DNA of 64,000 bases from positions 2,728,001 through 2,792,000 of the forward strand of contig NZ_CP107853.1 of NCBI RefSeq assembly GCF_036013525.1. The letters run 5' to 3'. The position numbers and the translations under genes were made by a program. Shown here in pieces: positions 26,416-34,059 of this stretch (positions are counted from its first letter, which is position 1; each line of letters opens with the position of its first letter). The DNA comes from Nonomuraea sp. NBC_00507 (lineage in GTDB: Bacteria > Actinomycetota > Actinomycetes > Streptosporangiales > Streptosporangiaceae). Under the pieces are notes generated by a model. It saw nothing but the letters and a program-made list of their open reading frames with translations. It made no database searches and was not told the origin of the DNA.

Positions 26416-26907
26416 ATGACAATGCGTTCGATCATTCGGCTCGTGTTAGCGGCGTGCGTCGCGTTTCCTGTCTTGGGAAGCAGCCCGGCCACCGCATCCA
26501 GCGCCGCCGACTCCTGGCACCGGGATCCAATCCCGTACACGCTTCACGCAGGCTACGTGAATGGCGTGTGGCGGAACGTCGCCCGCCTTGGCGAAGGCGA
26601 ATTGTACTGGACCGACTACGGGGCGAGGGTCACGGTCTCGTTCTGGCTCAAGGACTTCGCCACAGACGGGTACTGCGCGGCAGGCTGGGTCGACGAGTTC
26701 AGCTACGAGCCTGTGCAGACGCACACGCGTTTGGAGTGCAACGGCGTGGACAAGTGGGTTTCGGTAAGCCTCCCGTCCACCGGGCAGCGCATCTGTCAGA
26801 TCACCGTTCGAGTGGGGCGTCAAAAGAGCAGTGGAGCTCTCCCACCCGGAAGCGCCGGACCCGGGTACACGGTAGTGGGTAGCTGGAGCAACCGCGACGG
26901 GTGCTGA
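26416..26907 (+). CDS. Secreted protein of unknown function
   Basis: 163 residues. A clear Sec signal peptide (MRSIIRLVLAACVAFPVLG) is probably cleaved after SPATA, near residue 28. The mature part of about 135 residues is rich in Trp, Tyr and Gly, with four cysteines (GYCAAGW, LECNG, RICQI, final DGC) likely forming two disulphides. It is a small extracellular beta-rich protein, as often found in Streptomyces and Nonomuraea. I do not recognise the fold. A strong bidirectional terminator follows 24 bp after the stop. Confidence 0.75.
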   Translation: MTMRSIIRLVLAACVAFPVLGSSPATASSAADSWHRDPIPYTLHAGYVNGVWRNVARLGEGELYWTDYGARVTVSFWLKDFATDGYCAAGWVDEFSYEPVQTHTRLECNGVDKWVSVSLPSTGQRICQITVRVGRQKSSGALPPGSAGPGYTVVGSWSNRDGC

Positions 26908-26931
26908 ACACCGATCGGGTGCGACACAATT

Positions 26932-26975
26932 AAAAAGGCCCGGTCATCTTCCACGCGAAGATGGCCGGGCCTTTT
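26932..26975. terminator. Bidirectional intrinsic terminator
   Basis: Long hairpin: AAAAGGCCCGG-t-CATCTTC pairs with GAAGATG-g-CCGGGCCTTTT around the loop CACGC, 18 pairs plus one T-G wobble, flanked by an A-run on one side and a T-run on the other. It lies between the convergent secreted-protein gene and rsr and can end transcription from both sides. Confidence 0.9.
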
Positions 26976-26989
26976 CGTCGTGCTCGGGG

Positions 26990-28672
26990 TTACGAGCGGA
27001 TGAATCCGTTCACGATCAGCGGCAGCGACGCGTCCAGGCCCGCCACGTTCAGCACACCCGCGTCGGCAGGGTCGCCGATCGAGTAGCCCGCCGCCGTCAT
27101 CGCCGCCACGACGACGCGGGCATCTGCGGCCACCGTGCGCCGGTAGGCGTCGAGCTCCTGCGACGGGTGAGACCGCCCGGCCCACGTCTCGTTGTCGGTG
27201 AACACCACGAAGCCGTCCACGGCCATCCGCTGGTCGCGCGCCCACCGGAACGGCAGCGACAAGTCGGTGCCGCCGCCGGACGGCCGCCAGCTCTTGATCT
27301 CGCGGAGGTTGGTACGCGGCGTCACCTTCGAAGCGTGGACACTGGTGTCCACATCGATGACATGCACGTTCCCCTTCTCGATGCGGGCGAGCATGACGGC
27401 CAGAGCGCAGCCGACCTCGTACGGCGAACCGATCGACGAACCGCCGACCACGACGCCGCGGCTGCCGAGCCAGTTACCCGACATCGACCCGGACGAGTCC
27501 ACCGCGACCAGCAGTCGCCGGCCCGAAGGCTCGACGCTGCCGAACGACAGCTCGTACGTCTCCTCCAATGCGTCGAGGATCGCCGGGACCGGCGTCCACG
27601 TCTGCACGTCGGCGCGCGTGTTCGGCTGGGACCGGCCCGAGCCGTAGACGCGCAGCGCGAGGAAGGCGTCCATCGGGTGGATGCGCGCCCGAAGGAGCGC
27701 CCCCTGGTCGGTGAGCCGGGCGACCACGCGCCGGGTCGCGTCGTTCATCGGGCGCAGGGTGCCGATGCGGGTCATGCGGGACAGGTTGCGGATGAGCGCG
27801 GTCAGGCCGACCGTGTCGATCAGCGCCTCCCACACGCTCGGCTCGCGCAGCATGGCGTCGGGCAGGAACTCCCACGGCACCTTCCGCTCGGTCACGACGC
27901 GGATCGCGTCGCGCGGCGTGGTGACGGCCTTGGCGACCAGGAACCGGTCCACCGACTCCAGCACGTCACGCGCTTCGGCATCGGAGACGTTCCCGGCGAT
28001 CCAGCCGAACAGCCGCGCCCGCTCCGGGCTGTCCGCCTTCGGGTGCGCGATGCGTAGCACGTCGCGCAGGTCGAACGCCTCGCCCTGCGGGATCTTCCGC
28101 TGGCGGGCCTTGCACACCTTGAACGCGACGGTGTCCGCGCGGTCCGACAGGAACCAGGAGGCGAGGGCGGTACGCAGCGACCGGCCGACGACCGGCGCGG
28201 TGCCGCGAGCGGTCGGCTTGCCGCCCAGGTTCTTGTAGTAGCCGAAGAACTGAGCGAGGTGGTCGGTGGTGCGCGCCACCTCCCGCAGCGCCGGCTTGGC
28301 CGCCTGGCGGGTGGCCGCGTCGCCGTTGGCGTAAGCGGCGGCCAGCGCGAACAGCGCCGGGCGCTGCTTCGGGGCGCGCGGCGGGCGGGCGGTCGAGATC
28401 TCCGTCAGCAGCTCGACGACGCGCGGGCCGTCCTCGGCGATCGCCTCGAACAACACGCCGGCGTTCTCGGCCGTCAGCTGATCCTGCGACACGTAGTAGG
28501 TGCCGCCCGTGGTGCCGAGGATCAGGAAGTCCTCCAGCTTGCGCCACAGGTCCTTGGCGAACACGTAGCCGCCCGCCGCGTTCTTCACCTGGTCGGTGCG
28601 TCCGGGCAGAGGCTGGGTCTGCGGGGTGGTGAATGCGGAAACGCTTGCGAGAGGGTCACGGTTGCGGGCCAT
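26990..28672 (-). CDS. rsr: Ro60-related protein (TROVE and vWA domains)
   Basis: 560 residues. The TROVE HEAT-repeat ring spans about 20-350 (GYVFAKDLWRKLEDFLILGT, TYYVSQDQLTAENAGVLFEA). A vWA domain from about 375 has the MIDAS motif VAVDSSGSMSG, then a Thr loop and FTDNETW. Bacterial Ro (Rsr) binds Y RNAs on its outer rim and misfolded RNA through its central hole. In Deinococcus it works with PNPase in RNA decay and rRNA maturation under stress. Here the assignment is backed by the array of Y RNA genes directly upstream on the same strand. The gene ends at the strong bidirectional terminator. No RtcBA repair genes are adjacent. Confidence 0.93.
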   Translation of the reverse strand: MARNRDPLASVSAFTTPQTQPLPGRTDQVKNAAGGYVFAKDLWRKLEDFLILGTTGGTYYVSQDQLTAENAGVLFEAIAEDGPRVVELLTEISTARPPRAPKQRPALFALAAAYANGDAATRQAAKPALREVARTTDHLAQFFGYYKNLGGKPTARGTAPVVGRSLRTALASWFLSDRADTVAFKVCKARQRKIPQGEAFDLRDVLRIAHPKADSPERARLFGWIAGNVSDAEARDVLESVDRFLVAKAVTTPRDAIRVVTERKVPWEFLPDAMLREPSVWEALIDTVGLTALIRNLSRMTRIGTLRPMNDATRRVVARLTDQGALLRARIHPMDAFLALRVYGSGRSQPNTRADVQTWTPVPAILDALEETYELSFGSVEPSGRRLLVAVDSSGSMSGNWLGSRGVVVGGSSIGSPYEVGCALAVMLARIEKGNVHVIDVDTSVHASKVTPRTNLREIKSWRPSGGGTDLSLPFRWARDQRMAVDGFVVFTDNETWAGRSHPSQELDAYRRTVAADARVVVAAMTAAGYSIGDPADAGVLNVAGLDASLPLIVNGFIRS

Positions 28673-28689
28673 GAAGGATCTCCAAGGTG

Positions 28690-28738
28690 TTCGACCCGCC
28701 AGGCGGCGGATGTGGGGGAGGACTTCGACCCTCCTCCC
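28690..28738 (-). promoter_or_regulatory. Structured rsr leader, relic of a fourth Y RNA unit
   Basis: Two hairpins precede the rsr start: GGGAGGA/TCCTCCC (28738-28716) with loop GGGTCGAAG, and CCGCC/GGCGG (28709-28696). The loop repeats the GGGTCGAA core of the Y RNA stem, and CCCACATCCG just after the first hairpin repeats the 3' strand of Y RNAs 2 and 3. The GTCGGTTA part and any tRNA-like insert are missing. It may be a decayed unit or a site through which Rsr controls its own mRNA. Confidence 0.45.
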
Positions 28739-28754
28739 ATGATTGTCAGCTTTG

Positions 28755-28883
28755 CCGGTGGCACGGATGTGGGGCTCCTGCCGGGTGCCCAGCCGACCTG
28801 GGCATGCCGGCCCATGAGTGGGCCAGAAAGGAGTCGAACCTTTACCCGTGTGGTAACCGACAGAATTCGACCCGTGCTCCCGG
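28755..28883 (-). ncRNA. yrlA: Y RNA (YrlA type) with permuted tRNA-like domain, copy 3
   Basis: Read 5'-3' on the minus strand. The ends pair: CCGG-ga-GCACGG (28883-28872) with CCGTGC-ca-CCGG (28766-28755). The Ro-binding segment GGGTCGAATTCTGTCGGTTA follows the 5' strand. Inside is a T-arm (AAAGGTTCGACTCCTTT, 28843-28827), then acceptor half CTGGCCC, loop ACTCAT, acceptor half GGGCCGG (7 pairs), then a D-arm (GCCC/GGGC with loop AGGTCGGCT, ending 28786). This is a tRNA whose acceptor ends are joined and whose anticodon arm is replaced by the Y stem, as known for YrlA RNAs. Ends are estimated from pairing. Confidence 0.85.
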
Positions 28884-28915
28884 TAGGGCTGACGAGTGGA
28901 TCGGTGTGGTTCGGA

Positions 28916-29052
28916 GAAGACACGGATGTGGGATGTTCACCGGCGTTTGGTGCTCTGCCATCTGAGCTACCGGAGCGTTGGCCCCGGGCAGGACTCGAAC
29001 CTGCGACCTCCCCATTAAAAGTGGTAACCGACGAACTTCGACCCGTGCCCTC
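28916..29052 (-). ncRNA. yrlA: Y RNA (YrlA type) with permuted tRNA-like domain, copy 2
   Basis: About 137 nt on the minus strand. Closing stem GAGGGCACGG (29052-29043) with CCGTGTCTTC (28925-28916), ten pairs with two G-U. GGGTCGAAGTTCGTCGGTTA is the Ro-binding strand. The tRNA-like part is near perfect: T-arm GCAGGTTCGAGTCCTGC (29004-28988), acceptor CCGGGGC (28987-28981), loop CAAC, acceptor GCTCCGG (28976-28970), then TAGCTCAGATGGCAGAGCA as D-arm (28969-28951). T- and D-arms are in the reverse order of a real tRNA and there is no anticodon arm, so it is a tRNA mimic, not a tRNA gene. Confidence 0.88.
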
Positions 29053-29077
29053 ACCGAACCGCACCGAAGACCGTCGA

Positions 29078-29173
29078 GCCGGGAGCGGATACGGATATGA
29101 GAAGCGGCACCGGATGCGATCTTTTTTCGAGAAAGAGATAACCGACGCCATTCGACCCGTACCCGCTCCGAGC
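29078..29173 (-). ncRNA. Y RNA without tRNA-like domain, copy 1
   Basis: About 95 nt, first of the array. A 13-pair stem, GGAGCGGGTACGG (29169-29157) with CCGTATCCGCTCC (29094-29082), closes it. GGGTCGAATGGCGTCGGTTA followed by TCTC is the Ro-binding strand and resembles the same region of animal Y RNAs. The loop side has only a small hairpin (ATCT.TTT with AAA.AGAT) instead of T- and D-arms. CATATCCG matches the CACATCCG of the other copies. Ends are estimated from pairing, and no promoter was firmly identified upstream. Confidence 0.75.
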
Positions 29174-29454
29174 CCGACGGGATAGTGGATTTCGGAGGGG
29201 CTTAACTGATCGAAACCGTAGCATGGGAGGCCGATGAGAGCGCAAGTTCTTTTGCTTGCGCGGTCGCGCGGTAAGGCGTAAATACGCAGGTAGCGTCGTT
29301 GGTGATTAGTCTGGAGAACGATATCGGCGGGACGCGTTATCCGTAGATGAGGTGGCATGACGCTGGTGGCACGGCATCCTGATCATCGCGACGGGCACGC
29401 GGTCCAGACGGTGAGCGGGAACGCGTCGGGGCCGCCGAGGTCGGTAGATAGGCA
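29174..29454. other. Intergenic stretch between the Y RNA array and the reductase gene
   Basis: It must contain the Y RNA promoter (minus strand, about 29180-29230) and the end of the reductase transcript. A hairpin at 29240-29261 is listed separately. No coding potential is visible. Confidence 0.4.
29240..29261 (-). terminator. Candidate terminator hairpin
   Basis: GCGCAAG and CTTGCGC form a 7-pair stem around an 8-base loop. It lies about 190 bp beyond the stop of the reductase gene and just upstream of Y RNA copy 1, so it could insulate the two transcripts. There is no T-run, so support is moderate. Confidence 0.4.
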
Positions 29455-30528
29455 TCAGGCTGTGTACTGATAGGCCGGGTAGGTCAGGTAGCCGGTGTCG
29501 CCGCCTTGGTAGTACGTGGCCTCGTCGACGGGTGCGATCGGGAGTCCGTTGCGCAGTCGTTCAACCAGGTCGGGGTTGGCGAGGAAAGCGCGTCCGAAGC
29601 TGATGAGGTCAGCCCCCAGCCCGAGCCAGTGGTCGGCGTCGTCCCGTCCGGTCTGCTTGGGTGACATCGGAACCGACGGGTTCATGATGAGGGTGCCGGG
29701 CCACGCGCGGCGCAGGCCGACCAGAGTCTCCTCGTCGGTGGTCGCTTCGAGATGGACGTAGGCCAGGCCGAGGCGGGCGAGCTCGGTCAGCAGCGCGGTG
29801 TAGAGAGCGGGAGTGTCGGTCTCCCGCAAACCCCCGAACGTCGCGCCAGGGGACAGACGGATGCCGGTCCGGTGCGCGCCGACGGCCTCAACGGTCGCGG
29901 CAGTCGCCTCGACGGCGAACCGGATCCGATTGGCCACCGAACCTCCGTAGCGGTCCGTGCGCAGGTTGCCGTTGGAGGAGAGGAACTGCGAGATCAGGTA
30001 ACCGTTGGCGCCGTGCAGCTCGACGCCGTCGAAGCCGGCGTCGATGGCGCGGCGCGCGGCCTTCGCGTATGCCTGGGCGTGCTCAGGCACTTCGGCCGTC
30101 TCCAGAGCACGCGGCGTCGGGGCGGGCTGGGGCCCGGTTGGAGTGAACACATCGCCGGCGGCGGGGATGGCCGAAGGCGCGACCGGGTGCATACCGGTGG
30201 TGTCGGGATGCGAGACGCGTCCGCCGTGCATGATCTGGGCGAAGAACCGGCCGCCGTTGGCGTGCACGGCGTCGGTCACCTGGTGCCACGCGGCGGCCTG
30301 CTCATCGGTATGCAGGCCCGGCGTACCCGGATTGGACTGCCCGACCAAGCTCGGCTGCACCCCCTCGCTCACGATCAGCCCGGCCGTCGCCCGCTGGGCG
30401 TAGTACGCCGCCATCGACGGCGTCGCCAGACCGCCGGCGGCCGCCCGGATCCGCGTCATCGGGGCCATCACCACCCGGTTGGGCAGCGTCAGGTCGCCGA
30501 GCTGGTAGCTGTTGAAAAGGGTCATCAC
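29455..30528 (-). CDS. Old-yellow-enzyme family NADH:flavin oxidoreductase (alkene reductase)
   Basis: 357 residues, an FMN-containing TIM barrel. LPNRVVMAPMTRIRA at the N-terminus, HANGGRFFAQIMHGGR, the substrate-binding pair His/Asn in VELHGANGYLISQFLSS, TDRYGGSVANRIRF, and SFGRAFLANPDLVERL in the phosphate-binding end are all present. Such enzymes reduce activated double bonds, nitro compounds, quinones and electrophilic enals with NAD(P)H and serve in detoxification (E. coli NemA). It is divergent from a MerR gene with a dyad between them, which suggests MerR control. Confidence 0.9.
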   Translation of the reverse strand: MMTLFNSYQLGDLTLPNRVVMAPMTRIRAAAGGLATPSMAAYYAQRATAGLIVSEGVQPSLVGQSNPGTPGLHTDEQAAAWHQVTDAVHANGGRFFAQIMHGGRVSHPDTTGMHPVAPSAIPAAGDVFTPTGPQPAPTPRALETAEVPEHAQAYAKAARRAIDAGFDGVELHGANGYLISQFLSSNGNLRTDRYGGSVANRIRFAVEATAATVEAVGAHRTGIRLSPGATFGGLRETDTPALYTALLTELARLGLAYVHLEATTDEETLVGLRRAWPGTLIMNPSVPMSPKQTGRDDADHWLGLGADLISFGRAFLANPDLVERLRNGLPIAPVDEATYYQGGDTGYLTYPAYQYTA

Positions 30529-30582
30529 AAGGACTCCTCGTTCAGTGGTGCCCAGGTCTCGGGCACGACGGTTACGCTAGAA

Positions 30583-30602
30583 CCTCACATCCATGTCAGA
30601 GG
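30583..30602. promoter_or_regulatory. Dyad between reductase and merR genes
   Basis: CCTC-ACAT-CC-ATGT-CA-GAGG, an imperfect inverted repeat in the 111-bp divergent region. MerR proteins bind such dyads between widely spaced -35 and -10 boxes. It is a plausible operator for both directions. Confidence 0.4.
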
Positions 30603-30639
30603 CAAGATGTCGTGCCGCAGATCACAGCCGGGAGGCGAT

Positions 30640-31017
30640 GTGCGCATCGGGGAGCTCGCGTCTCGGACCGGAGTCAGCGTCCGGTCCCTGCGCTATTACG
30701 AAGAGCAGGGGCTGCTCACCAGCACCCGCAGCCCCAGCGGGCAGCGGCATTACACGGACCACGAGGTTGAGCGGGTCACGTTCATCCAACGGCTGTATGC
30801 CGCAGGTCTGTCCAGTCGCACCATCGCCGAACTGCTGCCTTGCGTCGTATCGCCCAGCATGGAGAATTCCGACGCCGCGATGGAGCGGATGGCGCAGGAG
30901 CGCGACCGGCTCTCCGAGCACATCACCGACCTCATACGCACGCGCGACGCACTCGATGGGCTGATGGCCGCGAATCGAGCACATCGAGAGAGTCTGCGGA
31001 CACCAGTGGCCAGCTGA
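30640..31017 (+). CDS. MerR family transcriptional regulator
   Basis: 125 residues from GTG at 30640, preceded by GGGAGG. The N-terminal winged helix reads VRIGELASRTGVSVRSLRYY then EEQGLLTSTRSPSGQRHYTD, typical of MerR. The dimerisation helix (MERMAQERDRLSEHITDLIR) follows. The C-terminus is short and has no cysteine-rich metal or FeS site. The one cysteine (LLPCVV) might sense electrophiles. Divergent from the alkene reductase gene, it is the likely activator or repressor of that gene and of itself. The start is fixed by the RBS; the open frame extends upstream across the divergent gene and is not coding there. Confidence 0.88.
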   Translation: MRIGELASRTGVSVRSLRYYEEQGLLTSTRSPSGQRHYTDHEVERVTFIQRLYAAGLSSRTIAELLPCVVSPSMENSDAAMERMAQERDRLSEHITDLIRTRDALDGLMAANRAHRESLRTPVAS

Positions 31018-31505
31018 ACGAGCCCGGGTCGGTGACGCTTGCGGTCCCCAGACTTGTCTTACGCCACCGAGCGTCCGCCCGTGCCGTTGATCTTCGAGCA
31101 CCAGGTACGGCTGTCCGCCGCGTGGGTCGTGGCCGCCACGGCGGTTTCTCGTCGTGCTCGCGGAGCATGCGCAGGACAGTCGCAGGTGAGGGATGCCTTG
31201 CCTTTGGTACGCGCCGATTGCTGCGAGGTCCCATCGCCTCCTACCGGGCATCCCAGTCCCAGGTGAGACGGCCACCACCACAAAAACAGTCACACCGTGA
31301 AAACAACAGTCTTCGCGGCATTGGGGAGCCCCCGACGTCATAGGAATCTCCTATGGCGTCCGCTGACATTTCGTCTTTGCCTCTCGTTCTTTTCCCGACG
31401 TACCGTGAATCCGCTCGACGAGGTGCACACCGCAATTTTTCGAAAGATTCACATCGGTCGTGTTACGTCGAGCGAATGAGCACGCAATCGAGAGGAATGG
31501 TTGGC
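31018..31505. other. Gene-free stretch
   Basis: About 490 bp without a convincing gene. A minus-strand frame near 31100-31230 has a helix-turn-helix-like run (PSPATVLRMLREHDE) that could be an old transposase piece, but I cannot name a family. The last 60 bp before 31506 are more A/T-rich and probably hold the promoter of the SDR gene. Confidence 0.35.
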
Positions 31506-32279
31506 ATGACCACGTTCGAGGACGGATCTGAGACGCGAGAGCTCAAGGGAAAGCGAGCCCTGGTCACAGGTGGTTCCCGCGGAATCGGAGCGGCCGTCGT
31601 GCGCCAGCTGTTGGACGCGGGCGCCGAGGTGTTGGCCACCGCCAGGTCGACCACGTACACGGCGCCGGAGGGGGCCGCCTTCGTGACAGCCGACATCCGG
31701 ACACAGGCTGGGACGCAGGCGCTGGCCGCGGCCGCGCAGGAGACGCTCGGCGGGGTGGACATCCTGGTCCACAACGCGGGTGGAGCGCGGGCCAACGAGG
31801 GCGCCAGCGCCATGACGATCCCTGCCGAGGACTGGCAGGACACGCTGGAGCTGAACCTCCTGGCGGCGGTGCGGCTGAACTCGATGCTGGCACCGGGGAT
31901 GCGGGAACGGGGATCGGGGGCGATCGTGCACATCTCCACGGCCGCGCTCCTGCCGCCGCTGCCGGCGTTCGCGCACTACCAGGCGGCGAAGGCCGGGCTG
32001 GAGAGCTACAGCCGGGCGCTGGCCGCGGAGCTGGCCCCGTTCGGAGTCCGGGTCAACGCCCTGGGCCCCGGCAGGACCTCCACACCCGGCGGCGAGGAGA
32101 CGCGGAAGCGGTGGGCGAGCGACGACGAGGAATCGGTCGCGACCGCCACACCCCCGCTCGGGCGCGACGGCCAGCCTGACGACATCGCCAACGCGGTGCT
32201 GTTCCTCGTGTCCGACCGGGCGAGCTGGCTCACCGGGACCTACTTCTCCGTGGACGGCGGCGAATTCCCCAGGAACTGA
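31506..32279 (+). CDS. Short-chain dehydrogenase/reductase (SDR)
   Basis: 257 residues from ATG at 31506, with GAGG ten bases upstream. In-frame starts at 31476 and 31497 would add a few residues. Classical SDR: cofactor motif VTGGSRGIG near the N-terminus, NAGG, catalytic Ser-Tyr-Lys in HISTAALLPPLPAFAHYQAA then K, and a C-terminal DRASWLTGTYFSVDGGEF. It reduces or oxidises an unknown carbonyl/alcohol with NAD(P)H. The motif TGGSRGIG without the usual acidic residue after the second strand (ATARS) suggests NADPH. It is followed on the same strand by a second SDR, 114 bp away. Confidence 0.88.
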   Translation: MTTFEDGSETRELKGKRALVTGGSRGIGAAVVRQLLDAGAEVLATARSTTYTAPEGAAFVTADIRTQAGTQALAAAAQETLGGVDILVHNAGGARANEGASAMTIPAEDWQDTLELNLLAAVRLNSMLAPGMRERGSGAIVHISTAALLPPLPAFAHYQAAKAGLESYSRALAAELAPFGVRVNALGPGRTSTPGGEETRKRWASDDEESVATATPPLGRDGQPDDIANAVLFLVSDRASWLTGTYFSVDGGEFPRN

Positions 32280-32393
32280 CGCCGACGGCATTCAGCACTC
32301 CGAATTCGACACCAGGAATTCGGCGGCCCGTATTCGGAGCGAGAACCGGGCGCGCCGCCGAGCTGTCACATCAAAGAACGAAGGAATTCTGAC

Positions 32394-33137
32394 GTGGAAA
32401 AATACAGCGACAAGAATGTCGTGGTCACCGGTGGCAGCAGCGGCATTGGGCTCGCGATCGCGAAGTTGCTGGCGGACGGCGGAGCCCGCGTGGCGATCAC
32501 CGGCCGTTCTCAGGCCCCGCTCGACGCGGCGCGCGAGCGGCTCGGCGAGAACGTGGTGGCCTTCCGTGGCGACGTGTCCTCGCTGTCCGACCTGGACGCC
32601 CTGGCAGACCGTGTGAAGGCCGAGCTCGGCACGATCGATGCCCTGTTTGTCAACGCGGGCATCACCGTCCTCACGCCTTTCGAGTCGACGACCGAGGAGA
32701 TGTACGACGAGCTGTTCGCGATCAACGTCAAGGGCGCCTTCTTCACCGTGCAGAAGCTCGCCCCTCTGCTGAGCGGGGGCGCCGGCGTCGTCCTCACCAC
32801 CTCGGTCGCCGGCACCGTCGGCATGCTGGACACCAGTGTCTACGCGGCCGGCAAGGCGGCGCTGCGCTCCATGGCCCGTAGCTTCTCCCGCGAGCTGCTT
32901 CCGCGCACGATTCGCGTCAACGCGATCAGCCCCGGTCCCATCGACACAGGGATTCTGGAGCGCTCAATGACCAAGGAGGCCGCCGAGCAGTTCAAGGCAG
33001 AGCGCGTCGCGGACAATCCCATGCGGCGTTTCGGCACCCTCGACGAGATCGCCACTGCGGCCGCGTTCCTCGCCTTCGACGCGACGTACACCGCAGGCAT
33101 CGAGCTCGCCGTGGACGGCGGAGTCACCCAGCTCTGA
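32394..33137 (+). CDS. Short-chain dehydrogenase/reductase (SDR)
   Basis: 247 residues from GTG at 32394 with GAAGGAAT upstream. Motifs: VVVTGGSSGIGLAIAKLLAD, NAGI, active-site Ser in TTSVAGTVGMLDTSVYAAGK with the YxxxK pair, RVNAISPGPIDTGI, and TAGIELAVDGGVTQL at the end. The ITGRS segment after the second strand suggests NADP(H). The 3' end overlaps the convergent LysR gene by 14 bp. That LysR gene would be a natural regulator of this SDR although convergent pairs are unusual. TGTCACA at 32362 lies upstream. Confidence 0.9.
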   Translation: MEKYSDKNVVVTGGSSGIGLAIAKLLADGGARVAITGRSQAPLDAARERLGENVVAFRGDVSSLSDLDALADRVKAELGTIDALFVNAGITVLTPFESTTEEMYDELFAINVKGAFFTVQKLAPLLSGGAGVVLTTSVAGTVGMLDTSVYAAGKAALRSMARSFSRELLPRTIRVNAISPGPIDTGILERSMTKEAAEQFKAERVADNPMRRFGTLDEIATAAAFLAFDATYTAGIELAVDGGVTQL

Positions 33138-34059
33138 CTGGCCCGTGAAGCTCACCGGCCCCAGCGCCTGACCGACGAAAGGAGGCGGAGCTGTCCCAGG
33201 TCTCCTGACGCAGGAGCTCGAGCAGAGCCGTCGCCGCCGGGCCCGCCTCGGACGGGACCACGGTGATGACAGGCTGGGACACGGCCGGGAACACCGGACG
33301 CGCGAGGTGCTCATAACCGCGGGGCACCGCGGAGGCCGGGACGAGCGTCACGCCCAGGCCGTGGGCGGCCCACCGCACAGCTGTCGCCGTCTGGGACACG
33401 CGGGCGACCGTGGCCGGGGTCAGCCCGTTGTCCCGCGACACCTCCAGCAGTACGCCGTCGAGTGCGCTGTCGCGGTCGAACCTCACCCACGGCTCCCCCT
33501 CCAGCTCGCGCAGCTCGACCCGGTCCGTGGCGAGCTGCCGGTGCCCGGCGTCCAGCACCACGACGAACTCCTCCTCGCCGAGGTGGTGGGCGTCCGCAGG
33601 GCTCCGCTGGCACGCCGCCATCAGGGCGAGGTCCACCGCACCCCTGCGGCACAGCCGCTCCAGCTCAGCGGAGCTCGACTCCTCGAAAACGGTGACCTCC
33701 AGCCGCGGGAAGCGGCGCCGCAGCACGCTCAGCGCACCCGGCAGCTGCCGCGTGCCGAAGCCCAGCTGCGCCGAGACGACCAGCTCGCCCACCAGGTCAT
33801 CCGCACCGGCCCGCGCCGTTGCCCTCGCCCGCCGCGCCGCACTCACCGCGACCTGCGCCTCTCGCAGGAACGCCCGGCCGACCGCGGTGGGCACCAGTCC
33901 GGCCGGCGTTCGGGCGAACAGCGTCACGCCGAGGTCGCGCTCCAGGTTGCGGATCTGCTGGGACATCGACGGCTGGGCGACGTGCAGCAACTCCGCCGCC
34001 GCCGTCACCGAGCCCTCCGCCGCAACCGCCAGGGCGTACTCGAACTGGCGCAGGCTCAT
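33124..34059 (-). CDS. LysR family transcriptional regulator
   Basis: 311 residues from ATG at 34059 (MSLRQFEYALAVAAEGSVTA). The frame is open further upstream but the LysR HTH starts here. N-terminal winged HTH (AAELLHVAQPSMSQQIRNLE, RDLGVTLFARTPAGLVPT) and a two-lobed periplasmic-binding-like effector domain (LVVSAQLGFGTRQLPGALSV; PWVRFDRDSALDGVLLEVSR). Its 3' end overlaps the SDR gene. No divergent partner within 360 bp. The effector is unknown. Confidence 0.88.
   Translation of the reverse strand: MSLRQFEYALAVAAEGSVTAAAELLHVAQPSMSQQIRNLERDLGVTLFARTPAGLVPTAVGRAFLREAQVAVSAARRARATARAGADDLVGELVVSAQLGFGTRQLPGALSVLRRRFPRLEVTVFEESSSAELERLCRRGAVDLALMAACQRSPADAHHLGEEEFVVVLDAGHRQLATDRVELRELEGEPWVRFDRDSALDGVLLEVSRDNGLTPATVARVSQTATAVRWAAHGLGVTLVPASAVPRGYEHLARPVFPAVSQPVITVVPSEAGPAATALLELLRQETWDSSASFRRSGAGAGELHGPVRAG

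Noticed and set aside
28951..29004. A normal tRNA gene
   Set aside because: T-arm precedes D-arm and the acceptor halves are joined by CAAC; no anticodon arm exists. It is the tRNA-like part of a Y RNA.
31100..31234. Transposase fragment on the minus strand (PSPATVLRMLREHDE)
   Set aside because: The helix-turn-helix impression is short and I cannot match it to a named IS family. No inverted repeats were seen.
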